A stretch of DNA of 64,000 nucleotides from Sphingobium sp. (GCA_035196065.1 CP136575.1:2954769-3018768), one strand, 5' to 3'. Numbered from the stretch's first letter, positions 27,081-37,635 are shown. Made by a program: numbers and translations. The notes: generated by a model not told the origin, from the sequence alone.

Positions 27081-29027
27081 ATGAACGACGAACAAGAACC
27101 CAAAGGCAATCCACTTGTCCGCAATCTGATGATCTGGGCGGGCATCATGGTGGCCCTGCTGCTGGTTGTTTCGATCTTCAGCGGCGGCGGCGCAGATGCG
27201 TCCAAAGGGCTCAGCTATTCCAACTTCCGCGACAAAGTTGAAGCGGGCGAAGTGAAGTCCGTGGCGATTTCACCCGACCGCATCACTGGTGAACTGGCCA
27301 ATGGCGAACAGATCGTCACCGTGCCCGTTCCCGGCGACACCGATCTTTACAAGCTGCTCGACGAAAATGGCGTCGATGTGCAGGGCAAGCCCGAAGAACA
27401 GCCCAGCCTCTGGCTGATCCTGCTCTATCAGGCCCTGCCCTTCCTGCTCATTCTTGGCATTGCTTTTTTCGTGCTGCGCCAGATGCAGAAGGGCGGCGGT
27501 TCGGGCGCGATGGGTTTTGGAAAATCCAAGGCCAAGCTGTTGACCGAAAAGCATGGCAAGGTGACGTTTGACGATGTCGCCGGCATCGACGAAGCCCGCG
27601 AAGAATTGCAGGAAATCGTCGAATTCTTGAAGGATCCGCACAAGTTCAGCCGTCTGGGCGGCAAGATACCGAAGGGCGCGCTGCTGGTCGGCTCGCCCGG
27701 CACCGGCAAGACTCTGCTGGCGCGTGCAATTGCAGGCGAAGCGGGCGTTCCCTTCTTCACCATTTCAGGTTCAGACTTTGTCGAAATGTTTGTTGGCGTC
27801 GGCGCAAGCCGCGTGCGCGACATGTTCGAACAGGCCAAGAAAAACGCGCCGTGCATCGTCTTCATCGACGAAATCGATGCGGTCGGCCGCAGCCGCGGTG
27901 CGGGACTTGGCAACCAGAATGACGAACGCGAACAGACGCTGAACCAGCTGCTGGTCGAAATGGACGGTTTCGAGGCGAATGAAGGTATCATCATCATCGC
28001 TGCGACAAACCGCCCGGACGTTCTTGACCCGGCTTTGTTGCGCCCGGGCCGTTTTGACCGCCAGGTCGTCGTGCCGCGCCCCGACATCGATGGCCGCGTC
28101 AAGATCCTGGCAGTCCACATGAAAAAGGTACCATTGGCGCCCGACGTCGATCCGCGCGTGATCGCGCGCGGCACTCCCGGCTTTTCGGGTGCTGATCTTG
28201 CCAATCTGGTGAACGAGGCTGCTCTGCTTGCGGCCCGCCGTTCGAAACGTCTCGTTGCGATGCAGGAATTTGAAGACGCCAAAGACAAGGTGATGATGGG
28301 CACCGAGCGCAAGTCGATGGTGATGACCGAAGACGAAAAGCGCATGACCGCCTTTCATGAGGCAGGCCATGCCATCGTTGCCATTCATGAACCGGCATCG
28401 GACCCGATCCACAAGGCCACCATCATTCCGCGCGGCCGCGCACTGGGCATGGTGATGCGCCTGCCCGAACGCGATAATTACAGCTATCACCGCGACAAGA
28501 TGCACGCCAACCTTGCTGTCAGCATGGGCGGCCGCGTCGCCGAGGAACTGGTGTTCGGCCACGACAAGGTGAGCAGCGGCGCATCGGGCGATATCCAATA
28601 TGCGACCAGCCTTGCCCGCGACATGGTGACGCAATGGGGCATGTCGGACGAGCTTGGCCCGCTGCAATATGAAGAGCGGCAGGACGGCTATCTGGGCTAT
28701 GGTATGCGCCAGGCGACGGCAATGTCCGATGAAACCGCAAAGAAGATCGATGCGGAAATCCGCAGGCTGGTCGAAGGCGGCTATAACAAGGCAACTGCGC
28801 TGCTGAAAAAACATCGCAAGCAGCTCAACCTGCTGGCCGAAGCGCTGCTCGAATTCGAAACACTGTCGGGCGATGAGATCAAGCAACTGCTCGAGACCGG
28901 TTCGTTCCAGCGCGATACCAGCAAGACGATGCGGCCCGCAGCCGTCCCGGTCGTCGGCACCGCTATTCCCAAGGCCGGGCGTGGCAAGCGCGGCGGAATT
29001 GGCGATCCCAACCCGCAGGGCGCCTGA
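27081..29027 (+). CDS. ftsH: ATP-dependent zinc metalloprotease FtsH
   Basis: Membrane AAA+ protease of 648 residues. Two transmembrane helices (about 15-33 and 108-130) flank a periplasmic domain. Walker A reads GSPGTGKT near residue 204, where most FtsH have GPPGTGKT; Walker B is [13 protein letters not shown]; the arginine-finger region is [12 protein letters not shown]. The zinc site is FHEAGHA near residue 424. It degrades misfolded membrane proteins and short-lived regulators. The 103-base gap upstream presumably holds its promoter, but no element there is convincing. A strong terminator follows. Confidence 0.98.
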   Translation: MNDEQEPKGNPLVRNLMIWAGIMVALLLVVSIFSGGGADASKGLSYSNFRDKVEAGEVKSVAISPDRITGELANGEQIVTVPVPGDTDLYKLLDENGVDVQGKPEEQPSLWLILLYQALPFLLILGIAFFVLRQMQKGGGSGAMGFGKSKAKLLTEKHGKVTFDDVAGIDEAREELQEIVEFLKDPHKFSRLGGKIPKGALLVGSPGTGKTLLARAIAGEAGVPFFTISGSDFVEMFVGVGASRVRDMFEQAKKNAPCIVFIDEIDAVGRSRGAGLGNQNDEREQTLNQLLVEMDGFEANEGIIIIAATNRPDVLDPALLRPGRFDRQVVVPRPDIDGRVKILAVHMKKVPLAPDVDPRVIARGTPGFSGADLANLVNEAALLAARRSKRLVAMQEFEDAKDKVMMGTERKSMVMTEDEKRMTAFHEAGHAIVAIHEPASDPIHKATIIPRGRALGMVMRLPERDNYSYHRDKMHANLAVSMGGRVAEELVFGHDKVSSGASGDIQYATSLARDMVTQWGMSDELGPLQYEERQDGYLGYGMRQATAMSDETAKKIDAEIRRLVEGGYNKATALLKKHRKQLNLLAEALLEFETLSGDEIKQLLETGSFQRDTSKTMRPAAVPVVGTAIPKAGRGKRGGIGDPNPQGA

Positions 29028-29032
29028 TTTCC

Positions 29033-29076
29033 AAAGCTCCCCTCGCAGCATTGCTCGAGGGGAGCTTTTCTTTTTC
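29033..29076 (+). terminator. Intrinsic terminator of ftsH
   Basis: AAAGCTCCCCTCG (29033-29045) pairs perfectly with CGAGGGGAGCTTT (29056-29068) around a ten-base loop, followed by TTCTTTTT. Confidence 0.92.
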
Positions 29077-29120
29077 CTCTTTACCGTTGCGATGCCGCGC
29101 TACTGCACTATCCTGCAGCC

Positions 29121-29738
29121 ATGCCGATCTATTGCGATGAATCAGGCGGCGTCGGGCGCGGCGTGATGACCCTGGCAGCGGTCGATATCGATGCCGACAG
29201 GGCAGAGGCGCTGACCGCGCGGTTTCGCACCGTCACCGGTTTCCATGGCGAGGTGAAGGGCAGCCGGATCGATCTCGCCGAACGCGCCCTGTTGTTCGAG
29301 ATGATACAGGACAGCAAGGCGCGCATCCTTGTCGGCATCGCCATATCCGCAATGGTTCCCGACGGGGACGGCGACCGTGGCGATCATGATGCCAGCGTCT
29401 ATGCTGCATTACTCGAAGATGTTGTCGCCGCGATGCTTTCCGGCGCAGGTGATTGCCCGAATGTGGTGGTTGATGACGGACGCTATGGCCCGATCACGCT
29501 TGGCGCCATCCGGGAGGATATTGCTGCTCTGGTCGGCCCGTGCGGCACCGCACAACTTGACCTTAGCCACAGGCTGGCCGGCCTCCAGATCGCAGACGTC
29601 GTGGCCAACACATTTTTCAATCGGGCGCTGGTGAACGAACGGCAGGGGCCGATGGCAGCGATTGCTGCCCCGCTTCTGGAAAATGGCCAGATCAGGATGC
29701 GGGTGCTCGGCGGCAAAACCGCCGATGCAATTACCTAA
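29121..29738 (+). CDS. DUF3800-like protein (RNase H-like fold)
   Basis: A 205-residue protein with the two hallmarks of DUF3800: an N-terminal YCDESGG motif and, late in the chain, [21 protein letters not shown], whose acidic residues would form an RNase H-like active site. Function is unproven. Such genes are often found near mobile or defence loci, but here it sits between ftsH and rpoZ with no other accessory gene. Its stop overlaps that of the convergent rpoZ. Confidence 0.72.
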   Translation: MPIYCDESGGVGRGVMTLAAVDIDADRAEALTARFRTVTGFHGEVKGSRIDLAERALLFEMIQDSKARILVGIAISAMVPDGDGDRGDHDASVYAALLEDVVAAMLSGAGDCPNVVVDDGRYGPITLGAIREDIAALVGPCGTAQLDLSHRLAGLQIADVVANTFFNRALVNERQGPMAAIAAPLLENGQIRMRVLGGKTADAIT

Positions 29739-30079
29739 CGGTCGTAATCGCGGGCAACGCCGGCGCTGCGCGCAGGTGCGGCAGCGGTCAGGCGCAACGC
29801 CTCAGCCGACTTGGCGAGCGAGCCGATGTCATCAACCTCTTCGTCCTCGTCGACCTGCACCTTCTGCAACGACTGGATCAAACCTTCCTTGAGATGATCG
29901 GGACGAACCGTTTCTTCGGCAATTTCACGCAGTGCGACGACCGGATTCTTGTCGCGATCGCGATCGATTGTCAGTTCCGCACCGCCGGAAATTTCGCGCG
30001 CACGCTCAGCCGAGAGCAATACGAGATCGAACCGGTTGGGAACCTTGTCGATGCAATCTTCAACGGTAACGCGTGCCAT
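29735..30079 (-). CDS. rpoZ: RNA polymerase omega subunit
   Basis: A 114-residue omega subunit that aids assembly of the beta-prime subunit. [30 protein letters not shown] and [15 protein letters not shown] are typical. The start at 30079 is backed by CAGGAG. The tail ([19 protein letters not shown] onward) is longer than in E. coli, as in other alphaproteobacteria. It has its own promoter upstream. Confidence 0.96.
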   Translation of the reverse strand: MARVTVEDCIDKVPNRFDLVLLSAERAREISGGAELTIDRDRDKNPVVALREIAEETVRPDHLKEGLIQSLQKVQVDEDEEVDDIGSLAKSAEALRLTAAAPARSAGVARDYDR

Positions 30080-30119
30080 GCTGGCTCCTGAATCACAAAA
30101 ATGCCGGAAAAGAGCGGCG

Positions 30120-30148
30120 CTGATAGGCCTTGGGTGCCGGATTGTCAA
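30120..30148 (-). promoter_or_regulatory. Sigma-70 promoter of rpoZ
   Basis: On the minus strand, TTGACA (30148-30143), 17 bases, then TATCAG (30125-30120). The start would be near 30113, leaving a leader of about 33 bases. Confidence 0.7.
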
Positions 30149-30198
30149 CGAAAAGCGCCTGTATTGCGCAGCGTCCTGTTCGTTCCTACCTTCGCTCT

Positions 30199-31380
30199 AT
30201 GGCCATAATAGACAGCATGGCGGAATTTCCGGGCAACAGGTTCGAAGTGGGCGGGCACAGCCTGCACCTTGTGCATGATCCGGCCGACCGTCTGGGCGCA
30301 CTGTTGCGTCTGATCGAAAGCGCGCAGCGATCGATCCGCATGTTCAGCTATATGTTCTGCGCGGACCAATCCGGCGACGACGTGCTGGCCGCACTGTCCG
30401 CAGCGGCGGGCCGCGGCGTGCGGGTGCAACTTATCATCGACAGTTTCGGGTCAGGCGATACCACGCATGCCTATTTCGATCCGCTGGTTGCGGCCGGCGG
30501 GCACTACCATTGCTTCGGCTCGCGCTGGGGCCTGGGCTATCTGGTGCGAAACCATCAGAAAATCCTGATCGCTGATGAAGAACATGCGCTTGTCGGCGGC
30601 TTCAACATTTCGGACCATTATTTCGACCGCAAGGGGGATGAAAGTTGGGAGGATCTGGGCGTCATCGTTAGCGGCCCCGAGGTCAGCCACCTCGTCCAAT
30701 ATTATGACGCACTGGACCGTATCTCCGAAGGCGGACGCGTCAAATTTCGCGCGATGCGAAGGGTGATTCGTGATTGGAAGCCGGGCGACGGGCCGGTGCA
30801 ATGGCTGCTGGGCGGGCCGACGAACCGGATCTCACCTCTGGGGCTAGTCCTCAAACGCGCGCTTGAAACGGCGAAACGGATCGACATTGTCGCCGCCTAT
30901 TTCTCGCCATCACAGACCATCTTGCGCCGGATCGCGCGCGTCACAAGGCGCGATAAGGGCTCGCGGCTGATCATGGCGGGAAAGACCGACAATGGCGCCA
31001 CAATCGGTGCAGCGCGATCGCTGTATCGTTATCTTTTGCGGCGAAAGGCCCGGATTTATGAATTCCAGCCGCGTCCGCTCCACATGAAACTCCTTGTCAT
31101 GGACGACTATGTTTATATCGGTTCGGCCAATCTGGATGTGCGCAGCCTGTTCATCAATATGGAGATTATGGTGCGCGTCCATGATGAAAGTTTCGCCAAC
31201 CATATGAAGGCACTGATCGATCGCCTGGCCGAACAATCGATTGAACAGACGCGCGAAGTGCTGCGGGAACGCGATAATTGGTGGACGCGGTTCAAATCCG
31301 GCGTCGCTTATTTTCTGGTCAATTCGGTGGATTACAGCCTCGGCCGACGGATCAAGTTCGGCCTAATCAAGAACGACTGA
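30199..31380 (+). CDS. Phospholipase D family enzyme, cardiolipin synthase-like
   Basis: A 393-residue protein with two HKD motifs: His119 in NHQKILIADEEHALVGGFN and His295 in HMKLLVMDDYVYIGSANLD. This fits a ClsB/ClsC-like phosphatidyl transferase acting at the membrane; other PLD phosphodiesterase roles remain possible. No transmembrane helix is evident. The ATG at 30199 lacks a clear ribosome site; an internal ATG six codons later is possible. It converges tail to tail with a methyltransferase gene that may also act on lipids. Confidence 0.85.
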   Translation: MAIIDSMAEFPGNRFEVGGHSLHLVHDPADRLGALLRLIESAQRSIRMFSYMFCADQSGDDVLAALSAAAGRGVRVQLIIDSFGSGDTTHAYFDPLVAAGGHYHCFGSRWGLGYLVRNHQKILIADEEHALVGGFNISDHYFDRKGDESWEDLGVIVSGPEVSHLVQYYDALDRISEGGRVKFRAMRRVIRDWKPGDGPVQWLLGGPTNRISPLGLVLKRALETAKRIDIVAAYFSPSQTILRRIARVTRRDKGSRLIMAGKTDNGATIGAARSLYRYLLRRKARIYEFQPRPLHMKLLVMDDYVYIGSANLDVRSLFINMEIMVRVHDESFANHMKALIDRLAEQSIEQTREVLRERDNWWTRFKSGVAYFLVNSVDYSLGRRIKFGLIKND

Positions 31381-32007
31381 TCAGCTTTTCCATCCCCAGA
31401 AGAGATGGCAAGGCAGGATGTTCCAAAATTCGAAGCCGGCGTCGATGCGCTTGAAATGCGGCGCCATATATTCGCGGGCGCGGGCGCGGAACTGATAGAC
31501 CAGAAAGGCTCCGCCCGGGCGAATGGCCTTTGCCGTCTCGCTTGCAATGCGGGGACCAAGGTCGCCCGGCAGCGTTGAAAAGGGCAGGCCGGACAAAATA
31601 TAATCGGCATGTTCGAAACCGAATTCGCGCATGATCGCATTCACATCTGCTGCCGAACCATGGACCGCAACAAAACGGCTGTCGCAAAAATGCTGGCGCA
31701 GAAATTCGATGAAATCAGGATTGGTATCAATCACCAGCAGCGTGGCATCCTTGCGCATCCTGTCGAGCACGGGCTGGCAAAATGTGCCGATGCCCGGCCC
31801 ATATTCGACAAACAACCGGCACTCATCCCATTTTACCGGGGCAAGCATCTTTTCCACTGTCCAGCGTGAGGATGGAATGATCGATCCGACCATTATCGGG
31901 TGTTTCAGGAAGCCCCGGAAAAACACACCCCAAGGACCGAAAAAGCGCTTCACTGCGGCCTTGATGCGATCGATGCGGGCAGAAATCGCTACGGAACCCT
32001 CGGTCAT
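31381..32007 (-). CDS. SAM-dependent methyltransferase, phospholipid N-methyltransferase-like
   Basis: A 208-residue class I methyltransferase. The SAM motif is FVEYGPGIGTFCQPVL, followed by LLVIDTNPDFIEFL and the ADYILSGLPFSTLP motif IV. The preceding FLKHPIMVGSIIPSSRW is typical of the Rhodobacter PmtA/KsgA-like group, where PmtA makes phosphatidylcholine from phosphatidylethanolamine. ATG at 32007 has AAGGCAGG before it. Function as a lipid methylase is likely but not certain; the adjacent cardiolipin synthase-like gene is consistent with it. Confidence 0.75.
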   Translation of the reverse strand: MTEGSVAISARIDRIKAAVKRFFGPWGVFFRGFLKHPIMVGSIIPSSRWTVEKMLAPVKWDECRLFVEYGPGIGTFCQPVLDRMRKDATLLVIDTNPDFIEFLRQHFCDSRFVAVHGSAADVNAIMREFGFEHADYILSGLPFSTLPGDLGPRIASETAKAIRPGGAFLVYQFRARAREYMAPHFKRIDAGFEFWNILPCHLFWGWKS

Positions 32008-32147
32008 CAACCTGCCTTATGAGAATAATACAGTGGAGGCAACCAGTCGCAAATGCGCCCCGGCAGTGCAAGCAGGTTAAGCGAAAAATCAGGTAAAAGG
32101 TTCCGTCGGGCTTGCAGCGGGCAGCGTTGCGACTCTATGCAATTGTG

Positions 32148-32471
32148 ATGCCTGCCCAGTCCGCCGATAGCATAGCCGTAATTTTCCTGTCGCACCGAAG
32201 CGGACAGGACGAGGCGGGATATAATGCCGCAGCCGAGCGGATGGTGAAGCTTGCAAAGGCCCAGCCGGGCTATATCGGCATGGATTCGGTTCGCGATAGG
32301 GACGGCGTCGGCATCACCGTCAGCTATTGGGCCGACGATGCCAGTGCACGCGCCTGGCGCGATCACCCTGAACATGTCGAAATCCGCGAGGCTGGTCGTC
32401 AGCGCTGGTATTGCAGTTACGACCTGCATGTCGCGCGGATCGAGCGCAGCTATGACTGGAGCAAAGCCTGA
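32148..32471 (+). CDS. Antibiotic biosynthesis monooxygenase (ABM) domain protein
   Basis: A 107-residue ferredoxin-like alpha+beta protein. IAVIFLSHRSGQDEAGYNAAAERM, KAQPGYIGMDSVRD and ITVSYWADDASARAWRDHPEH follow the ABM/YgiN pattern (cofactor-free monooxygenase or dimeric stress protein). Its stop overlaps the start of the MFS gene (TGATG), so the two are translationally coupled and probably act together. Confidence 0.83.
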   Translation: MPAQSADSIAVIFLSHRSGQDEAGYNAAAERMVKLAKAQPGYIGMDSVRDRDGVGITVSYWADDASARAWRDHPEHVEIREAGRQRWYCSYDLHVARIERSYDWSKA

Positions 32472-33781
32472 TGCCTGCCAAGAATGTGATCCCCGCCGAC
32501 CGCGTGACCATCCTGTTCCTTGTCATGCTGGTTGCAGCGGCCGGCAATACGGCCATGCAATCTGCTCTGCCTGCGATTGCAAGCCAACTCGACATTGGTG
32601 ATGTCTGGGTCAGCCTCGCCTTCAGTTGGTCAGCATTGCTTTGGGTCTTGACCGCCCCGAAATGGGCCCGCCTTTCCGACCGGCGCGGACGCAAGCAATT
32701 GATGACCATCGGCGTGGTCGGTTTTGCGGCGTCAATGGGGCTGTGTGGGATCGTCCTTTGGATGGGCCTTCACGGTTTGATCGCGCCGACTGCCACCTTC
32801 ATCGCCTTTGCAATCTTTCGCAGCCTGTATGGCGGGTTCGGATCGGCCTCCCCTCCTGCGGTTCAGGCTTATATCGCGGCGCGCACCGAACGGGCCGAGC
32901 GCGCCAAGGCTCTGTCTCTGCTCGCTTCCTCTTTCGGCCTTGGAACGGTCATCGGCCCGGCCCTTACCCACTTTCTTGTTTTCGAACCCTTTGGCCTTGC
33001 CGGACCGCTAATCGCTTTCGGAAGTTTTGGTTTTCTGGTGCTGGCTGCGCTGCACTGGCGCTTGCCCAACGATACGCCGCGCTTTGCCGCGCGTGGCATC
33101 ATCACTTCTTACCCTTCGGCAGCGTCGGTCAACCAGCCCGAACAGGATGAAGCGGGTGAAGAAGACAATGCCCTCCCCCGCGAGGAAATACGCTTGCCCT
33201 GGCGCGATAGCAGACTCGTCAACTGGTTCATCGCAGGGCTGATTGGCGGTCATGCGCAGGCATTGATATTGGGCGTAATCGGATTTCTCGTACGCGACCG
33301 ACTGGGTTTGCACGATCTTCCGAAAGAAACGGTCGAGGCGACAGGGTCGGTGATGTTCGTCGGCGCAATGGCAACGCTGTTGGCGCAATGGGGGATCATT
33401 CCCATGCTGTCGATCAGCCCGCGCGCGTCGGTGCTATGGGGTTCTTTCCTAGCGCTTCTTGGCATTGCACTCGTTGGAATCAGCTATGATTTCTATGGGA
33501 TTACGCTGGGCTTCGCCATCGCCTCACTCGGTTTCGGGCTGTATCGGCCGGGCTTCACCACCGGTTCTTCGCTCGCCGTGCGGCGCGACGAGCAAGGCGA
33601 TGTTGCCGGCAAAATCGCATCGATCAATGGCACGGCCTATATCTTCACGCCTGCGATAGGGGTGGCCTTGTTCAATTGGTGGGAACCGGCGACCTTCATC
33701 CTGATCGGGGCCGCCCTACTTTATCTGATCATTTGGGGACGCCGCAGCCTGGAAGAAATGCCAAGGGCGGGCGAGGCCTGA
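32471..33781 (+). CDS. MFS transporter
   Basis: A 436-residue integral membrane protein with about twelve hydrophobic segments. The loop 2-3 motif is KWARLSDRRGRKQLM; helix 4/5 region YGGFGSASPPAVQAYIAARTERAERAKALS resembles multidrug-type (DHA1) carriers. A charged cytoplasmic loop (about 215-245) divides the halves. Substrate unknown; coupling to the ABM protein suggests export of a reactive or toxic small molecule, which is inference. Confidence 0.86.
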   Translation: MPAKNVIPADRVTILFLVMLVAAAGNTAMQSALPAIASQLDIGDVWVSLAFSWSALLWVLTAPKWARLSDRRGRKQLMTIGVVGFAASMGLCGIVLWMGLHGLIAPTATFIAFAIFRSLYGGFGSASPPAVQAYIAARTERAERAKALSLLASSFGLGTVIGPALTHFLVFEPFGLAGPLIAFGSFGFLVLAALHWRLPNDTPRFAARGIITSYPSAASVNQPEQDEAGEEDNALPREEIRLPWRDSRLVNWFIAGLIGGHAQALILGVIGFLVRDRLGLHDLPKETVEATGSVMFVGAMATLLAQWGIIPMLSISPRASVLWGSFLALLGIALVGISYDFYGITLGFAIASLGFGLYRPGFTTGSSLAVRRDEQGDVAGKIASINGTAYIFTPAIGVALFNWWEPATFILIGAALLYLIIWGRRSLEEMPRAGEA

Positions 33782-34252
33782 TCAGATTTCAGCGCTCTTG
33801 TCGGCGTCGTTATAGATAAAGCCGTAAAGCGGATAAGACGACGTTCCAAGGCCCTTAACCGGGGCATACCAAACGCGCACTTCGCTCCAGTCACCATTGG
33901 TCGAAACATCGATCACACGCGCACCGCGTTCCACATGACCGCGACGGCCATCAATCGTCGACCAATTGGAATGGTCGATCAGCACTTCACGATCAGATAC
34001 GATCTTGCTGACCATAGCGACATGGCCCATCGGCATCGAACGGGTGGGTTTGAAAGTCATCACCGCGCCCAGTTTAGGTTCATCACCGCGGGCGTAGCGG
34101 CCCTCGGCCTGATACCACCAAGTCTTGGCATTACCGAAAATTTCGACGCCCGAAATCTGCCGGGCAAAGGGGGCGCACTGCAATGCCATTGCCTGCGCAG
34201 GTATCAGCAGAGCAAGCGCACCGAGTGCGGCAAGGCATTTTTTGCGGAACAT
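33782..34252 (-). CDS. Secreted CHAP domain protein (peptidoglycan amidase/endopeptidase-like)
   Basis: A 156-residue protein with signal peptide MFRKKCLAALGALALLIPAQAMA. The candidate catalytic Cys26 follows the cleavage site by only three residues (LQCAPFARQISG), and the His lies in MGHVAMVSKI, as in NlpC/P60-CHAP enzymes. GDEPKLGAVMTFKP is also CHAP-typical. It probably cleaves cell-wall peptides in the periplasm. Stop codons of this gene and the MFS gene abut. Two inverted repeats lie upstream. Confidence 0.83.
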   Translation of the reverse strand: MFRKKCLAALGALALLIPAQAMALQCAPFARQISGVEIFGNAKTWWYQAEGRYARGDEPKLGAVMTFKPTRSMPMGHVAMVSKIVSDREVLIDHSNWSTIDGRRGHVERGARVIDVSTNGDWSEVRVWYAPVKGLGTSSYPLYGFIYNDADKSAEI

Positions 34253-34326
34253 GGAACAACGACCCCAGATCTTTATCTTGTAGGGGCGTGATGGCTGCGA
34301 GGGTGTTTGACCACAACATCTTGTCG

Positions 34327-34344
34327 GTGACTCGTCGGAGTCAC
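34327..34344. repeat. Perfect inverted repeat upstream of the CHAP gene
   Basis: GTGACTC-GTCG-GAGTCAC, seven-base arms, about 75 bases before the CHAP start. It may be an operator for that gene or part of a leader hairpin. Confidence 0.4.
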
Positions 34345-34369
34345 AGGATGAACCGTTGTTCATTTTCAG

Positions 34370-34405
34370 CCCGTCGCCGGTGAGGCTCAACTCACCGGCG
34401 ACGGG
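34370..34405. terminator. Fifteen-pair hairpin after the FadB-like gene
   Basis: CCCGTCGCCGGTGAG and CTCACCGGCGACGGG pair perfectly around GCTCAA. It lies seven bases past the stop of the minus-strand FadB-like gene. There is no T-run on either strand, so termination efficiency is doubtful and mRNA 3'-end protection is equally possible. Confidence 0.5.
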
Positions 34406-34411
34406 TGTAAA

Positions 34412-36418
34412 TCAGGCGGCTTTCGCCTTCAGCGAATCGGTGACGGCCACGCCATGGCGTTCCAGTGCCTCGACAATCTTGCCCGCGCCTTCAAGGTCGC
34501 CCCAGAACATTGGACCGCCGCGATAGACCGGCCAGCCATAGCCATAGATCCAGACGACATCGATATCCGAGGCGCGCTGCGCCTTGCCCTCTTCGAGGAT
34601 CTTGTAGCCTTCATTGACCATCGGATAGAGCGTGCGCTCGATAATTTCCTGATCGCTGATCTCGCGCTTTGGCAGGTTGGACGTCGAACGGAATTCCTCA
34701 ATGATGTCGAGCACTTCGGAAGATGGCGAGCCGACCCGCTTTGCATCATAATCGTAAAAACCCTTGCCGTTCTTCTGACCGAAGCGGCCAGCCGCGCAAA
34801 GCGCATCGCGGATCGTCTCTACGCGGGTCGGGTCGCGGTGCCAGCCAATGTCGAGACCTGCAAGGTCGCTCATCTGGAATGGCCCCATCGGCATGCCGAA
34901 ATCGGTATGCACCTTATCAATCTGCGCTGGCGTTGCACCTTCGAGCAGCAACTGCATCGCAGGTTGTTGCCGCTGGCTGAGCATGCGGTTGCCGATAAAG
35001 CCGTGGCAGACGCCTGCAACCACGGCGACCTTGCCGATCTTCTTGCCGATCGCCATCGCTGTTGCCAGCACGTCGTCTGCGGTCTTTTCGCCGCGCACCA
35101 CTTCAAGCAATTTCATCACATTGGCCGGCGAGAAAAAGTGCATGCCGACCACATCCTGCGGACGCGAGGTCGATGCAGCGATTTCATCCACATCCAGATA
35201 GCTGGTGTTCGACGCCAGAATCGCGCCGGCCTTGCAGATCTTATCCAGCTTGCCGAACACGTCCTTCTTTACGTCCATGCTTTCATAGACGGCCTCGATC
35301 ACAAGATCACAATCGGCAAGGTCGTCAAGGCTGAGCGTGGGCGTGAGCAGCCCCATCATCCCTTCGACCTGCTCGGCCGTAAAGCGGCCCTTTGCGGCAG
35401 ATGCTTCGTAATTTTTGCGGATGACGCCAACACCCCGGTCGAGATTTTCCTGCACCATCTCGACGATGGTGACGGGAATACCCTTAGCCAAGAAGTTCAT
35501 CGAAATTCCGCCACCCATGGTGCCTGCACCGATCACGCCGACCTTCTTGATGGCGCGAAGCGCGATGTCCTTGGGCAGGCCATCAATCTTTGCGGCCTGA
35601 CGCTCGGCAAAGAACATGTGACGCTGCGCGGCCGACTGGCTGCCAGACATCAGCTTCACAAATTCGGCCCGTTCGAACTTTAGGCCGTCTTCAATGTTCG
35701 GGTTTTCGGCTGCGGCAGCAACGCAGCGCAAATTCGCATAGGGCGCTTCAAAGCCTTTCCACTTGCGAACATTTTCCGCCTCAAGCTTGGCAATAATCGC
35801 AATGTCACCCTTGACCGGCAGGTCGCGGGTGTGGCGCGGGCCCTTGGCAACGCATTCGCGGGCAAAGGCCACGGCATCGGCAGCAAGGCTGTCTTCACCG
35901 GCCAACTTGTCGATCAACCCCGTGTCGAGCGCTTTCTGCGCCGAAATGGGTTCACCGAGCGAGGTCATGACAGCCGCCTGTTCGATCCCGACAAGGCGCG
36001 GTAAGCGCTGCGTTCCGCCCGCCCCAGGCAACAGGCCGAGCTTGACCTCGGGCACGCCCAGCTTTGCCGAAGGAACGGCGATGCGATAATGGCAGACCAG
36101 CGTGGTTTCGAGGCCACCGCCCAATGCCGTGCCATGGATCGCCGCAACGACCGGCTTGGTCGCCATTTCGATGGTGTTGAGCACCGAGTTGAAATCCGGC
36201 CCTTGCGGGGGCTTTCCAAATTCGGTGATGTCCGCGCCGGCGATGAAAGTCTGCCCTTCGCAGCGGATGACAATCGCCTGCACGCTGTCATCCTTCAGGC
36301 CCTGTTCGATACCGTCGGAAATGCCCTGGCGGACATGCCAGCTGAGGGCGTTCACCGGCGGATTGTTTACCGACAGGATCAGGATTTCACCGTCTTGGGA
36401 GGTGGTTACCGATTGCAT
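34412..36418 (-). CDS. Multifunctional enoyl-CoA hydratase / 3-hydroxyacyl-CoA dehydrogenase
   Basis: A 668-residue fatty acid oxidation enzyme. Residues about 1-185 form a crotonase domain (oxyanion [14 protein letters not shown] and [20 protein letters not shown]). From about 290 an NAD-binding domain ([15 protein letters not shown]) leads into the 3HCDH C-terminal repeats (GFIGNRMLS). This is the FadB/FadJ or peroxisomal bifunctional-enzyme layout without a thiolase partner next door. Start ATG 36418 has GTGGAG eight bases upstream; the GTG four codons earlier does not. Confidence 0.93.
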   Translation of the reverse strand: MQSVTTSQDGEILILSVNNPPVNALSWHVRQGISDGIEQGLKDDSVQAIVIRCEGQTFIAGADITEFGKPPQGPDFNSVLNTIEMATKPVVAAIHGTALGGGLETTLVCHYRIAVPSAKLGVPEVKLGLLPGAGGTQRLPRLVGIEQAAVMTSLGEPISAQKALDTGLIDKLAGEDSLAADAVAFARECVAKGPRHTRDLPVKGDIAIIAKLEAENVRKWKGFEAPYANLRCVAAAAENPNIEDGLKFERAEFVKLMSGSQSAAQRHMFFAERQAAKIDGLPKDIALRAIKKVGVIGAGTMGGGISMNFLAKGIPVTIVEMVQENLDRGVGVIRKNYEASAAKGRFTAEQVEGMMGLLTPTLSLDDLADCDLVIEAVYESMDVKKDVFGKLDKICKAGAILASNTSYLDVDEIAASTSRPQDVVGMHFFSPANVMKLLEVVRGEKTADDVLATAMAIGKKIGKVAVVAGVCHGFIGNRMLSQRQQPAMQLLLEGATPAQIDKVHTDFGMPMGPFQMSDLAGLDIGWHRDPTRVETIRDALCAAGRFGQKNGKGFYDYDAKRVGSPSSEVLDIIEEFRSTSNLPKREISDQEIIERTLYPMVNEGYKILEEGKAQRASDIDVVWIYGYGWPVYRGGPMFWGDLEGAGKIVEALERHGVAVTDSLKAKAA

Positions 36419-36435
36419 TACTATCTCCACTTTTG

Positions 36436-37635
36436 TCAGGCGGCCAAGGCCGCATACATCATTGTCCGAATTTCGCGTCGGATCGGGTAGGTCGAAGATG
36501 GCGCAAGCTGCGTCATGAAAATCATGATCAGATCCTCGACCGGATCAATCAGGAAGGCGGTCGAATACATGCCGCCCCAGTAAAATTCGCCCTTTGATCC
36601 GGCCAACATCGTGGCCGCTGGATCGATATTGCAGGCAAAGCCGAGGCCGAAACCAATACCGGCATTTTCTGCCTCGCTGAACAGGGATTTGCTGTGCTGT
36701 GTCAGGTCACCGCCGCCGGGCAGATGGTTGGCAACCATCAGTTCCAACGTCTTGGGGCTGATGACCTGCACACCGTCCAAGGCGCCACCGTTCAGCAGCA
36801 TCCGGCAAAAGCGGTGATAATCGGGGATGGTCGAGGCAAGTCCACCGCCGCCCGATTCAAATTTCCACCCCTGCGCCCAAAGGCTTTCGGAACCGGGCTT
36901 GTCGGTCTGCACCATATTCTGTGTTGGATGAAAGGCATAGCAATCGGGGATGCGGTGCGCCTCGCTGGCCGCCACCTTGAACCCTGTATCCTTCATACCC
37001 AGCGGTTCGAAAATATGCTCGCGGAAATAATCACCCAGCGACTGGCCCGAAATGCGTTCAACAAGAACCCCAAGAACATCGGTTGAAACCGAATAGTTCC
37101 AACTCGTGCCCGGATCAAATTCAAGCGGGATCTTCGCCAGATGGTCGATGAAGCTCTGGCTGTCATTCTTCACCCAATGCTCAAGCTCGGTCTTGCGATA
37201 GGCGGCATCGACCGGCGTGCGTTCCTGAAAGCTGTAGGTGAAGCCCGTAGTATGGCGCAGCACATCGATGATGTTGAGCCGCGTCACCGGCGGGCGCGTG
37301 ATGAAGGGCACATTTCCGCCACCGCTGACAAAGACGCCCAAATCGGCAAATTCGGGAATATATTTGGCCACCGGCTCGCTGAGCGCGACCTTGCCTTGCT
37401 CAACAAGCTGCATGAAGGCGATCGAGGTGATCGGCTTGGTCATGCTGGCGATACGGAAAATCGCATCGCCATCTACGCCAGAGGCCCAGCTGTGCGCGAC
37501 CTCATCCCCTCGCCCGATGAGCAAGGCACCGAAAGGCAGTTTTCCGCTGTCCAGATATTTCGTCTGGATATGCGCGCCGATCCGGTCAAGCCGGTCGGGC
37601 AGGAAACCGAGTTGTTGTGCCGTGCTGCTATTCAT
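36436..37635 (-). CDS. Serine hydrolase, class C beta-lactamase-like esterase
   Basis: A 399-residue protein with the SxxK motif SMTKPITS, the Tyr motif [11 protein letters not shown] and the HTTGF segment of the beta-lactamase-related (EstB/LovD) group. No signal peptide is apparent, so a cytoplasmic esterase or acyltransferase is more likely than a resistance enzyme. AGGGA precedes the ATG. It ends 17 bases before the FadB-like gene, so both are probably cotranscribed. A similar gene lies at 56027-57163. Confidence 0.87.
   Translation of the reverse strand: MNSSTAQQLGFLPDRLDRIGAHIQTKYLDSGKLPFGALLIGRGDEVAHSWASGVDGDAIFRIASMTKPITSIAFMQLVEQGKVALSEPVAKYIPEFADLGVFVSGGGNVPFITRPPVTRLNIIDVLRHTTGFTYSFQERTPVDAAYRKTELEHWVKNDSQSFIDHLAKIPLEFDPGTSWNYSVSTDVLGVLVERISGQSLGDYFREHIFEPLGMKDTGFKVAASEAHRIPDCYAFHPTQNMVQTDKPGSESLWAQGWKFESGGGGLASTIPDYHRFCRMLLNGGALDGVQVISPKTLELMVANHLPGGGDLTQHSKSLFSEAENAGIGFGLGFACNIDPAATMLAGSKGEFYWGGMYSTAFLIDPVEDLIMIFMTQLAPSSTYPIRREIRTMMYAALAA

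Noticed and set aside
31381-32007. rRNA adenine dimethylase (KsgA/Erm) assignment for the methyltransferase
   Set aside because: The SAM motif is similar, but the protein is short, motif IV is SGLPFS rather than NLPY/NIPY, and the N-terminal FLKHPIMVGSIIPSS fits the phospholipid N-methyltransferase-like group better.
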